A program made the position numbers and the translations under genes. This document shows, in pieces, positions 1 through 6,900 of a DNA stretch of 8,172 nt. The stretch is from Acidobacteriota bacterium. GTDB taxonomy: Bacteria > Acidobacteriota > Vicinamibacteria > Vicinamibacterales > UBA8438. The notes below the pieces were generated by a model. It saw nothing but the letters and a program-made list of their open reading frames with translations. It searched no databases and had not been told where the DNA came from. How positions within the stretch are numbered: the first letter of the stretch is position 1; every line of letters starts with the position of its first letter. The stretch lies in assembly GCA_005778315.1 (NCBI GenBank), contig SXOW01000118.1, positions 1 through 8,172 on the forward strand, given 5' to 3'.

Positions 1-1
1 C

Positions 2-727
2 ACCGAGCACGGTTACGTGGAGGTTGAACCGCCGTTTCTCGCCAATCCGGAATCTCTGGCTGGTACTGGTCAACTGCCCAAGTTTGAACAGGATCTCTTC
101 CGGATCGCCGGTGATTGGGACCTGTATCTGATCCCGACGGCGGAGGTGCCGCTCGCCAATCTGCATCGCGGGGAAATCCTTGACGGTCGCACGCTACCCC
201 TGTGCTACACCGCCTACACCCCCTGGTTCAGGAGTGAGGCCGGGTCCTACGGCGCGGACGGCCGAGGCCTGATCCGTCAGCATCAGTTCGACAAGGTCGA
301 GCTGGTTGTCTACAGCGAACCTGACCGCTCGTATGCGCGGCTCGACACCCTGACCGGTCAGGCTGAAACCGTGCTCCAGCGATTGGGCCTGGCCTACCGA
401 ACCATGGTCCTGTGCACGCGCGACATGGGTTTCGCCGCCGCCAAGACCTACGACATTGAAGTGTGGCTGCCTGGTCAGGCCAAGTACCGGGAGGTTTCGT
501 CCTGCAGCAACACGGAGGCCTTCCAGGCACGACGAGCGAACATCAAGTATCGCCCCGATGGCACCGGCAAGGCGGAGCACGTTCACACCTTGAATGGATC
601 CGGGTTGGCCGTCGGGCGCACCCTGATAGCGGTGCTGGAAAACTATCAGCAAGCCGATGGCTCGGTCCGCATACCAGACGCCCTCCGCCCCTACATGAAC
701 GGCCTGGAGGTCATCGAGCCGCAGTAG
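2..727 (+). CDS. serS: Seryl-tRNA synthetase, C-terminal catalytic part (5' end outside window)
   Basis: Class II aminoacyl-tRNA synthetase that activates serine with ATP and charges tRNA-Ser in the cytoplasm. The reading frame is open from the first bases of the window (TEHGYVEVEPPF, matching the family's EHGYxEVxPPF), so the true start lies upstream; the GTG at 17 is internal. Visible family landmarks in order: the serine-site segment IPTAEVPLANLH; motif 2 with FRSEAGSYGADGRGL followed by HQFDKVELV; the TYDIEVWLPGQ and REVSSCSN active-site strand; and motif 3 with LNGSGLAVGRTLIAVLENYQ. The C-terminus (IPDALRPYMNG) is a normal ending. The N-terminal coiled-coil arm that grips the tRNA is not in the window. 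One small oddity is LCTRDMGF, where most homologues have CTGDMGF; this probably does not matter. The gene is followed 48 bp later by tRNA-Ser. Identification is very secure. Confidence 0.97.
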   Translation, partial: TEHGYVEVEPPFLANPESLAGTGQLPKFEQDLFRIAGDWDLYLIPTAEVPLANLHRGEILDGRTLPLCYTAYTPWFRSEAGSYGADGRGLIRQHQFDKVELVVYSEPDRSYARLDTLTGQAETVLQRLGLAYRTMVLCTRDMGFAAAKTYDIEVWLPGQAKYREVSSCSNTEAFQARRANIKYRPDGTGKAEHVHTLNGSGLAVGRTLIAVLENYQQADGSVRIPDALRPYMNGLEVIEPQ

Positions 728-775
728 CCACAGGCTTGCGATGCCCGAGGGGCCCGCGTCGACGACGTCACCAGA

Positions 776-865
776 GGAGGGATGGCCGAGCGGTTGAAGG
801 CGGCGGTCTTGAAAACCGTTAGACGTGAAAGCGTCTCCAGGGTTCGAATCCCTGTCCCTCCGCCA
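776..865 (+). tRNA. tRNA-Ser (anticodon UGA), CCA encoded
   Basis: A complete class II tRNA. The acceptor arm GGAGGGA (776-782) pairs with TCCCTCC (855-861), followed by discriminator G862 and an encoded CCA (863-865). The anticodon stem 803-807 pairs with 815-819 (one G-U pair), leaving the seven-base loop CTTGAAA with anticodon TGA at 810-812, which reads UCA and probably other UCN codons. The long variable arm expected of tRNA-Ser is present: AGACG (821-825) pairs with CGTCT (832-836). The T arm is CAGGG-TTCGAAT-CCCTG. The discriminator G and long variable arm are the known identity elements for seryl-tRNA synthetase, whose gene lies just upstream. A short T run (866-870) directly follows CCA, but I see no convincing stem for a terminator. 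Confidence 0.97.
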
Positions 866-896
866 TTTTTGGGCCGTCGCCTCCACCACGGAGCCG

Positions 897-3071
897 CTAG
901 TGGGCCAGCGGATCCGGCCGCACCTGGAACTTGAAGACCGGGGCCACGCGCTGGGTGCCGCCCTCGGCGTGGAACGGCGCCCGGCTCCCCGAGGTGGTCC
1001 AGATCCCTCGGCCTTTCCAGCCGGTGCTCGGGTCGTCGATCCGCCCGTCCAGGCCCTTGCCGAAGAAGCTGCCCAGCGGATACGGCACGCGGAAGTTGTA
1101 GAACTCGCCGTCCACCAGCGCCAGCAACCCCTCGGACAGGTTTCCGGTCGCCAGCGGCACGTTCTCGCCCACTCCCAGTAGATTGAACCGATCGGTGAAG
1201 TTGTAGTACGCCGAGTCGGCACTGCCGGAGTCCGTCGCGCCCTTGTAGTTCGGGCCCGGGAACGGATAGAGCGTCCAGCCTTCGGGGCAGTGCCTCCCGG
1301 TGGCGGTCGGCCCGTTGAGCGGACCGTCGCAGCCTCGGCGGTCGAAGCTCGCGAAGTGCCCGCTCGACAACACCGTCCACACGATGCCGTCGCTGCTGAC
1401 GTCCATGCCGCGTGGCGAGTACCCCTGCACCGGGGCCTCGGGGTCGTTCCAGGGCACCTCGTAGTACTCGACCAGCGCGGTGTTCACGGGGTCGTCACCG
1501 GGGACGAACCGCACGAGCCCACCGGGCATCCCCAGCGTGGACCCCCAGATCGATCCGTCCAGAGGACTCGGCGCCACGCCGTAATAGCCGCGCTCGATCC
1601 GTGTGTCCTTGATGGGATCCATCGGCTCGCCCGGTTCCACATACGCGTCGCGCCGACCGTTCCCGTTGGTGTCCAGGACCTGCACCGTCCAGCCCTGCGC
1701 CTGCGCCTCGTCACCGGTCTCGTCGAACACCCGGGTGTCGAACCAGGCGACCACGGGGCCGCTTCCGGTGAACCACAGCCTGTCATCGTCGTCGAAATTC
1801 AGGTGGTGCGTCCCGAAACAGGTGTCGATGGTGGCCATTTCCCGGGTCTCCGGGTCCCACAGCTGCATCTGGCGGTTGCTCCGCTCGATCGGAAACGCCT
1901 GTGCCGACGGATGGCTCGACCCGGCCTGACAGAAGGCCGGCGTGCCCGCCGGGCGAACCCGGGCCGCAATCCAGACGCGCGCCCGCTGATCCATGGCGAA
2001 GCTGTGCGCGAGGGCTCGGCTGTCCCAGATGACGTCCTCGCCCCAGTAGGGCGACGGCATTTGGGGCGGGGTGGACGCCTCGCTCGGCGTGAGCGGATCG
2101 CGCACCTCCAGCGGGACAATGGTCGCCACATGTGTGGTCGGGTCCACGACCGGCATGGCGTCCGTGCTGTTTTCCGGCGCGCCGTACACGGGGCCGTTGG
2201 CGTTGACGGTTGGATTTCGCTTGTCCGAGGAGATCAGGTCGTGCATGTACGCGCGCGGGTTCGACCAGTCCCACAGGCTGACGACCACGTTGCGCTCGAT
2301 GCCCTGGGGCCGGGGGGGCGGCGTGCCCGGGTACTCGCCCGCCTGGATCCGATCGGTCCAGTCCGCATACATCGCCAGCGCCGGTCCGCGCCCGACCTGA
2401 GCCAACCGGGCGTCCATGGTGGCGCCCGCCTGTCCGGACTGCACCCGACGGTCCCAGGCGGCCACATGCGAATCGAAGTCCCCGAGGGTGTCGGGGATCT
2501 CCCGGGTGGCCTTGTTGCCCAGCGCGTGGCACCCGGTGCAGCCGTCCGTGTTGATCACCGACCGGATCCAGGAGCCCTGGCTGTCGATGTTCGGCGAGAT
2601 GCCGTTCCCGTCCGGCCCCGTGCCCGGGAACTCGCGCGGCGCGGGGAGCTGGAGCAGGGCGAACCAGTACTGGGCCGGGTAGTACTCCGCGGCGGCGCGT
2701 GCGTCCGGCGCGACGACGGCCCTCAGATCGAGCGCCTCGCCGGGCGCGGCCTGGACCTTCGCCGAGTCCACCAACCCGAAGCCCCGCACCCACACGTCGT
2801 AGGTGGCCGGTGGCAGGTCGGGGAGGAGGTAGCGTCCCGCGTCGTCCGTGACGACGATCTTGACGTGACGGGTAGGGAGATCGGTTGTTTCCGCTATCAC
2901 CCAGACGCCGGCTTCAGGGCCGCTGGGGCCGGTCACCACGCCCGCGATGTCGTCACGGTCCATCGGGACCGTGCCGCCAGGCGCCTGGCCGGCGAGGACG
3001 GCCACGGTCGAGACGGCGACGACCGCGACAGCGATCCCGATGTTGCGCGAAGCGAACACGTTGCGTGCCAT
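897..3071 (-). CDS. Exported carboxypeptidase-regulatory-like / CxxCH haem / propeller-like protein
   Basis: A 724-residue protein of a family common in Acidobacteriota and without a known function that I can name. An N-terminal hydrophobic segment (residues 10-28, ending AVLAGQA) looks like a signal peptide or anchor. Residues ~42-122 fit a carboxypeptidase-regulatory-like (transthyretin-fold) domain: IAGVVTGPSGPEAGVWV, then TDDAGRYLLPDLPPATYDVWVRG. A c-type haem motif CTGCH occupies residues 178-182; M219 or M234 could be the distal ligand. Residues ~270-724 contain repeated W/G/D-rich blades (for example RVWIAAR, RLWFTGSG, GSIWGS, GIVWTVLSSG) resembling SMP-30, NHL or virginiamycin-B-lyase-type propellers. 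DTNGNGRRD (467-475) resembles a calcium-binding loop. The start is an ATG with AGGAGG six bases upstream. It converges on the tRNA-Ser gene and diverges from the permease gene. The haem, domain and export calls follow from sequence motifs; an electron-transfer or substrate-binding role is inference. Confidence 0.85.
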   Translation of the reverse strand: MARNVFASRNIGIAVAVVAVSTVAVLAGQAPGGTVPMDRDDIAGVVTGPSGPEAGVWVIAETTDLPTRHVKIVVTDDAGRYLLPDLPPATYDVWVRGFGLVDSAKVQAAPGEALDLRAVVAPDARAAAEYYPAQYWFALLQLPAPREFPGTGPDGNGISPNIDSQGSWIRSVINTDGCTGCHALGNKATREIPDTLGDFDSHVAAWDRRVQSGQAGATMDARLAQVGRGPALAMYADWTDRIQAGEYPGTPPPRPQGIERNVVVSLWDWSNPRAYMHDLISSDKRNPTVNANGPVYGAPENSTDAMPVVDPTTHVATIVPLEVRDPLTPSEASTPPQMPSPYWGEDVIWDSRALAHSFAMDQRARVWIAARVRPAGTPAFCQAGSSHPSAQAFPIERSNRQMQLWDPETREMATIDTCFGTHHLNFDDDDRLWFTGSGPVVAWFDTRVFDETGDEAQAQGWTVQVLDTNGNGRRDAYVEPGEPMDPIKDTRIERGYYGVAPSPLDGSIWGSTLGMPGGLVRFVPGDDPVNTALVEYYEVPWNDPEAPVQGYSPRGMDVSSDGIVWTVLSSGHFASFDRRGCDGPLNGPTATGRHCPEGWTLYPFPGPNYKGATDSGSADSAYYNFTDRFNLLGVGENVPLATGNLSEGLLALVDGEFYNFRVPYPLGSFFGKGLDGRIDDPSTGWKGRGIWTTSGSRAPFHAEGGTQRVAPVFKFQVRPDPLAH

Positions 3072-3077
3072 GCCGAA

Positions 3078-3083
3078 CCTCCT
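3078..3083 (-). promoter_or_regulatory. Ribosome binding site of the haem/propeller gene
   Basis: CCTCCT on the plus strand reads AGGAGG on the minus strand, six bases before the ATG at 3071-3069. It is a consensus Shine-Dalgarno sequence that fixes the start used here. Confidence 0.85.
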
Positions 3084-3108
3084 TCAGCGTTGCCGACAGC
3101 TAGACGAG

Positions 3109-3114
3109 ATTCTA
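3109..3114 (-). promoter_or_regulatory. Possible -10 box of the haem/propeller gene
   Basis: The minus strand reads TAGAAT, five of six matches to TATAAT, with its proximal end about 38 bases before the ATG. No good -35 element lies 16-18 bases upstream; the TTGACC farther up (3161-3156) is 41 bases away. In GC-rich DNA the TAGAAT stands out, but the call is weak. Confidence 0.2.
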
Positions 3115-3157
3115 CGCCTTCCGCGTGAGACGCGACACTCGCTCGACGTAGACACGG

Positions 3158-3330
3158 TCAACACGCGACGTCCATGACGTTCTGCGCCGCCGCGTTCAGG
3201 TTGTAGTTGTAGACTGGCGCCAACACGAGAATGGCGCCCCCGGCCTCCACCCGTCGCGGTCAGCATCTTCAGCGCTTGTGCGACCGGCTCGTCGGGTTCA
3301 GCGAGCAGCGCAGGAGATGCGGGCGCCGAG
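3158..3330 (-). pseudogene. Remnant of an NAD(P)H-dependent FMN reductase-like gene (frameshifted, truncated)
   Basis: The minus strand 3241-3161 encodes ILVLAPVYNYNLNAA followed by AQNVMDVAC and a TGA at 3160-3158. This closely resembles the flavin-binding core of NAD(P)H-dependent FMN reductases (typically ADAIxxxTPVYNYxxxAAxKNxID/E). The same frame is closed upstream by a stop at 3262-3260. The one-base-shifted frame continues the expected preceding helix as EPDEPVAQALKMLTAT (3299-3252), so a frameshift near 3242-3260 is inferred. Nothing family-like follows the TGA, and no start codon with a ribosome binding site is evident. The piece therefore looks like the decayed middle of a ~180-residue flavodoxin-fold protein. 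The upstream part of the match is weak, and the ribosome binding site of the permease lies just beyond it. The motif could be chance, but its length and order make that less likely. Confidence 0.5.
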
Positions 3331-3341
3331 CGTTCGATTCC

Positions 3342-3348
3342 GAGGAGG
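3342..3348 (+). promoter_or_regulatory. Ribosome binding site selecting the GTG start of the permease
   Basis: GAGGAGG lies nine bases before the GTG at 3358-3360. It supports GTG as the true initiator, because the next in-frame ATG is far downstream and would remove the conserved N-terminal transmembrane segment. Confidence 0.8.
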
Positions 3349-3357
3349 CTCACCCAC

Positions 3358-5805
3358 GTGTCACTCGGCCACGACCTGCGGTACGCAGCCCGGTCACTCA
3401 GTCGTAGCCGCGGGTTCACCACCGTCGCCGTGGTGACCCTGGCCCTCGGAATCGGCGCCGCCACCGCTATCTTCAGTGTGGTCAACGCGGTGCTACTGCG
3501 ACCGCTGCCGTACCCCGACGCCGACCGCATCGTGCAGGTCTTCCAGATCATCGAACGTCCGAACGTGGGGACGCCGCTCCGCGGTGGACTGAGCCCGGAC
3601 CAGTTCCAGATCTGGCGGGACCGGTCCCGCGACCTGTCTCACATCGGGGTGCATGGTGTCCGCACCTACACCCTCACTGGCCTGGACGAGGCGGTGCGGC
3701 TGCATGGGGCCGCCGTCACCCCGAGTCTCTTTCCACTGCTCGACATCGCGCCGCTGGTGGGCCGCGTCTTCGAGCCCGAGGAAGCCCAGCCGGGGGCCGA
3801 GCCGGTGGTCATCCTCAGCCAGGACACGTGGGAGCGGCATCTGGGCTCGGACCGCGGCGTGGTCGGTCGATTCCTCACCCTCGAGGGGAACCCCCACCGC
3901 GTGGTGGGGGTCATGCCGCGCCGATTCGCCTTTCCGGCACTCGACTACCGCAACGACGCCGGAACGCTCGACGACCTGCCGCAGTTCTGGGTGCCGGTCG
4001 GCCTGCAGCCCCCCAACCCGAACCCGGCCGTCGACATCGCGATGATGCCGACCCTGGCGCGGTTGGCGCCAGGGATGAGTGTGGAACAGGCCCAAGCTGA
4101 GGCCAACACGCTGGTGCCACCCCTTCGACCCGATCGGCCGGTCCGGGTGGAGATCGTGACGCTGCGAGATGAGTTGGTGGCACCGGTGCGACCCGCCCTG
4201 TTGATACTGCAGACCGGCGTCGGCTTCCTGCTGCTCATCGCCTGCGCGAACGTGACCAACCTGCTGTTGGCGCGAAACGCCGCCCGGCAGCACGAACTGG
4301 GCATCCGGCTCGCGCTCGGCGCGAGTCGGGCGCGGCTCACGCGCGGCATCATGGCGGAAAGCCTGCTCCTGGCCGCCGCGGGCGGCACGCTGGGATGTCT
4401 CATCGCGTGGTGGGGCACACGACTCCTTCGCACGGTCCCTCCCGGCAATGTGCCTCGCATCGCCGAGACGACGGTCGACGGCGGGGTGCTGTTCTTCGCG
4501 CTGAGCGTGTCGGTCGCGACAGGTGTGTTGGTCGGTCTGGTGACCGCGGTACAGGTCAGTCGCGCCAACCCCTTGCGCTCGCTCAGGGAAACGGTGGGAA
4601 GCGACGGCCGCGGCTCCAGTCACCGACCTTCGTCTTTGCTGGCCGTGGCGCAGGTGGCGGCGGCAACGGTGCTGCTGGTCGGGGCGGCGCTGCTCGCCAA
4701 TAGTTTTCTGCGTCTGACGATGGTCGATCCCGGGTTCAATCCCGAGGGTATGGTCAGTTTCCAGATCGCGCTACCAAGCTATCGGTATGCCAACACGTCA
4801 CAGCATCAACCGTTGTACACCAGGCTGCACGACGCGCTCTCTGCGCTGCCTGATGCCGAGGCGGTCATGCTGGGCAACAGTCTCCCGCCACTGCGGCCGA
4901 TGCTGCTTGGTGGTTTGTTGATTGACAGGGAGCCGGCCACGCCGCCGGTCGTCGCCGGCCGGATGCTGACGCCTGGGGCCTTGCGCGCGCTCGGGGTGCC
5001 ATTGCTGCAGGGTCGTGACCTGACCGAGCGGGATACCGTCGGCCAACCACCGGTCGCGGTGGTAAGCGACGCGTTCGCGCGGCAGTATTTCCCGACCCGC
5101 GACGCGCTCCGTGCCGAGTTCGATATCCTCCGGTCTCCGGAACCGATCACGATCGTCGGGGTGGTCGGCAACACCACGCCGCCCGCATCGGACGGAACGA
5201 TCACACCAGAGGTCTACTTCTCCTACCTGCAGTTCCCGAGTCCGAATCCGGGGTTCAGCCCACTACGCACGCTCGCGGGTGCGGTCCGCACCCGGAGCGA
5301 CCCGGGCGCCATGGCTGGCGCCATCCGGGCCACGGTACGACGGCTCGACCCAGACCTCGCGGTGGACAACCTGGTCACGGTGTCCCAGCTTCGCTCTACG
5401 GAACTGGGACGCGCACGCTTTTACCTGACAGCGGCCGCCGGGCTCGCGCTCGTCGCGCTGCTTCTGGCCGCTATCGGGATCTACGGCGTGCTCGCCTACG
5501 CCGTCTCTCAACGCACCCGGGAGTTCGGCATCCGGATCGCGCTCGGGGCTGACGCAGGAGGGCTCATGCGCATGGTCTCCATGCAGGGACTCTGGCTCGC
5601 GCTCGCGGGTGTGACGACCGGTCTCGCTGGAGCCCTCTGGACCACTCGCTTCCTCGAAAGCCTGCTCTTCGGCATCACGACGCGAGATCCGATCACCCTG
5701 CTGGCCGTGGTGTTCGTCTTCGTGCTCGCGGCACTGGCGGCCTGTTACGTCCCCGCTCGCCGAGCCACCCGGGTCGACCCCCTGACGTCGTTGCGAGGCG
5801 GGTAG
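3358..5805 (+). CDS. ADOP-type duplicated FtsX/MacB-like ABC permease
   Basis: An 815-residue inner-membrane permease of the MacB/FtsX superfamily in the duplicated form seen in the acidobacterial duplicated orphan permeases. The N-terminus (DLRYAARSLSRSRGF, then TM1 ~21-45 and VLLRPLPYPD) is the family hallmark. Each half has a periplasmic MacB_PCD-like domain (residues ~50-255 and ~453-670) followed by an FtsX domain (~280-410 and ~688-808). Each FtsX domain has the cytoplasmic coupling segment after its first membrane helix: HELGIRLALGASRARL at 312 and REFGIRIALGADAGGL at 721. A linking membrane helix lies at ~427-447. The protein ends ARRATRVDPLTSLRGG, the standard family terminus. MacB-like systems are mechanotransmission or efflux pumps needing an ATPase; none is adjacent, so the partner and substrate are unknown. 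The GTG start is supported by GAGGAGG at good spacing. It appears intact and monocistronic. Confidence 0.93.
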   Translation: MSLGHDLRYAARSLSRSRGFTTVAVVTLALGIGAATAIFSVVNAVLLRPLPYPDADRIVQVFQIIERPNVGTPLRGGLSPDQFQIWRDRSRDLSHIGVHGVRTYTLTGLDEAVRLHGAAVTPSLFPLLDIAPLVGRVFEPEEAQPGAEPVVILSQDTWERHLGSDRGVVGRFLTLEGNPHRVVGVMPRRFAFPALDYRNDAGTLDDLPQFWVPVGLQPPNPNPAVDIAMMPTLARLAPGMSVEQAQAEANTLVPPLRPDRPVRVEIVTLRDELVAPVRPALLILQTGVGFLLLIACANVTNLLLARNAARQHELGIRLALGASRARLTRGIMAESLLLAAAGGTLGCLIAWWGTRLLRTVPPGNVPRIAETTVDGGVLFFALSVSVATGVLVGLVTAVQVSRANPLRSLRETVGSDGRGSSHRPSSLLAVAQVAAATVLLVGAALLANSFLRLTMVDPGFNPEGMVSFQIALPSYRYANTSQHQPLYTRLHDALSALPDAEAVMLGNSLPPLRPMLLGGLLIDREPATPPVVAGRMLTPGALRALGVPLLQGRDLTERDTVGQPPVAVVSDAFARQYFPTRDALRAEFDILRSPEPITIVGVVGNTTPPASDGTITPEVYFSYLQFPSPNPGFSPLRTLAGAVRTRSDPGAMAGAIRATVRRLDPDLAVDNLVTVSQLRSTELGRARFYLTAAAGLALVALLLAAIGIYGVLAYAVSQRTREFGIRIALGADAGGLMRMVSMQGLWLALAGVTTGLAGALWTTRFLESLLFGITTRDPITLLAVVFVFVLAALAACYVPARRATRVDPLTSLRGG

Positions 5806-6016
5806 CCGCAGTGCGCCCACCGCAGGCGATGCGTTGAGGCGTCTGGAGGGTCCAAGAACGGGCGCTAGGTTAACTCGGGGGGGTCTAATCCCGACGTTAA
5901 TCCCGACTATGATCACATTCGGATGTGCGCAATCATCGCGCTACGCGCACCGCCGGGCACGCGCAGGCCCGTGTCTTTGTTTGTAGTCGTTTACGAAGGT
6001 TGAGCGGCGCACGACG
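5806..6016. other. Intergenic leader upstream of the NRDE gene
   Basis: This 211-bp region probably contains the promoter of the NRDE gene. It holds a direct repeat (annotated separately), a TATGAT (5908-5913) that matches a -10 box at five of six positions without a good -35, and a short inverted repeat GTGCGC (5925-5930) / GCGCAC (5945-5950) with a 14-base loop. No clear terminator of the permease gene is visible. A 26-codon open frame (5923-6003) has no supporting evidence of being a gene. Confidence 0.4.
5886..5907 (+). repeat. 10-bp direct repeat TAATCCCGAC, 12-bp period
   Basis: TAATCCCGAC occurs at 5886-5895 and again at 5898-5907, separated by two bases. The copies sit on nearly the same helix face and immediately precede the TATGAT candidate -10 box, the arrangement expected of an operator or activator site. 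There is no direct evidence of binding; the repeat could be fortuitous. Confidence 0.4.
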
Positions 6017-6796
6017 ATGTGTTCGATCACGGTCGTCCCACGAAACGATGGATTCCGGTGTCTGTTCAACCGCGACGAGCGGGTGAGCCGGACAGCAGCC
6101 TTCCCGCCCCAGCACCACGAGGTTGGCTCGACGTCAGGGGTGTTTCCTCTCGACCCGGATGGTGGAGGCACCTGGGTTGGCTGCAACGATGCCGGGCTCT
6201 TGCTGGCCCTGCTGAATCGCTCCGCGTCTTTGCCGGCTGGGCCGGCTGGGCCGGCCGGGCTGGCTGAGCCGACCGGTGCGGAGCTGCGTAGCCGTGGGGT
6301 GCTCATCCCGGAGTTGCTCCGATACCGCAGCGTGTCCGACGTGTGTCAGGCGGCGAGCGGGCTTCTGTCGCCCCGCTTTGCGCCGCTGCGACTTATCGCG
6401 GTACAGGCGGGCGTGGTGGGCGTTGTCACCTGGGATGGTCTCTCGAGCGCGACCGAGTCGATCGCGATGAACCAGCCGCTCCTGTTTACCTCATCGTCTC
6501 TCGGCGACGCGATCGTCGAGACGCCCCGCCGTCGCCTCTTTGACGCGACGCTCATCAACGCGGCGGACTCCTGGCTAGCAGGCCAGCAGCGCTATCACCG
6601 ACACCAATGGCCTGACCGCCCGGACGTCAGCGTGTGTATGGAGCGGGCGGGCCGGAGAACGGTCAGCCGTTCGACGATCGATGTGGCGGCGACCACCGTC
6701 ACCTTCGCCTACGAGCCGCTCGGCGCTGGCGGAGTGGCCACGTCACCGCCGTGTCTCGTGGCGCTGCCGCGCGGCGTGCCCGACAACGCGGGTTGA
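6017..6796 (+). CDS. NRDE (TANGO2) family protein
   Basis: A 259-residue protein of the NRDE/TANGO2 family. The N-terminus MCSITVV places Cys at position 2, as in nearly all members. It is followed by the name-giving NRDE motif (FNRDERVSR, residues 17-25), then DPDGGGTWVGCNDAG (46-60) and ALLNR (64-68), the other conserved core motifs. The C-terminal half (SVCMERAGRRTVSRSTIDV) matches the conserved end of the bacterial proteins. Family members are soluble and resemble Ntn-hydrolase-fold enzymes; a proposed role as haem chaperone is debated. The biochemical role here is therefore unknown. The ribosome binding site is poor (AAGG 17 bases upstream), but the Cys2 context argues for this ATG. A 9-bp tandem repeat inserts PAGPAGPAG at residues 73-81. 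The gene is followed after 104 bp by the MOSC gene on the same strand. Confidence 0.85.
   Translation: MCSITVVPRNDGFRCLFNRDERVSRTAAFPPQHHEVGSTSGVFPLDPDGGGTWVGCNDAGLLLALLNRSASLPAGPAGPAGLAEPTGAELRSRGVLIPELLRYRSVSDVCQAASGLLSPRFAPLRLIAVQAGVVGVVTWDGLSSATESIAMNQPLLFTSSSLGDAIVETPRRRLFDATLINAADSWLAGQQRYHRHQWPDRPDVSVCMERAGRRTVSRSTIDVAATTVTFAYEPLGAGGVATSPPCLVALPRGVPDNAG
6233..6268 (+). repeat. In-frame 9-bp tandem repeat inside the NRDE gene
   Basis: Two identical units CCGGCTGGG (6233-6241, 6242-6250), a third with one change (CCGGCCGGG, 6251-6259) and a degenerate fourth (CTGGCTGAG, 6260-6268). They encode Pro-Ala-Gly three times and then Leu-Ala-Glu. Because the unit is a multiple of three, copy-number change by replication slippage would alter linker length without breaking the frame. 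Confidence 0.85.
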
Positions 6797-6900
6797 GACC
6801 CAGCTCGAAACGCCGAGCCATACGCAGAACACGCTGACACCGTCAAGGGACCTCCACCCGGGCGCGGGACGACGTCGGCGTGGTCTGGCTGGGATAGCTC

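Larger units (their letters stand above)
3072..3357. other. Divergent intergenic region between haem-protein and permease genes
   Basis: This 286-bp stretch separates two divergent genes and must hold both promoters. Besides the two ribosome binding sites and a weak -10 candidate for the minus-strand gene, it contains the FMN-reductase-like remnant. I see no convincing promoter for the permease, no PadR-type regulator gene (often found beside such permeases), and no clear palindrome. Confidence 0.5.

Noticed and set aside
866..896. Possible bidirectional terminator between tRNA-Ser and the haem gene
   Set aside because: There is a T run after the tRNA CCA and a four-base-pair CTCC/GGAG stem nearby, but the stem is too short and does not directly precede a T run on either strand.
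194..1222. 342-codon minus-strand open frame spanning serS, the tRNA and the 3' end of the haem gene
   Set aside because: It runs antisense through seryl-tRNA synthetase and the tRNA gene and shows no protein-family features.
1290..3128. 612-codon open frame on the plus strand, opposite the haem/propeller gene
   Set aside because: It is an antisense shadow produced by GC-rich codon usage. Its translation is rich in Arg, Gly, His and Val with no recognisable domain, while the minus-strand frame has a signal peptide, known motifs and a consensus ribosome binding site.
3493..4623. 376-codon minus-strand open frame within the permease gene
   Set aside because: Antisense to a well-conserved permease; low-complexity composition and no ribosome binding site or domain.
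5923..6003. 26-codon open frame beginning Met-Cys-Ala-Ile-Ile just upstream of the NRDE gene
   Set aside because: Its start faintly resembles the Met-Cys start of NRDE proteins, suggesting a duplicated 5' end, but the similarity fades after a few codons, it is in another frame, and it has no ribosome binding site.
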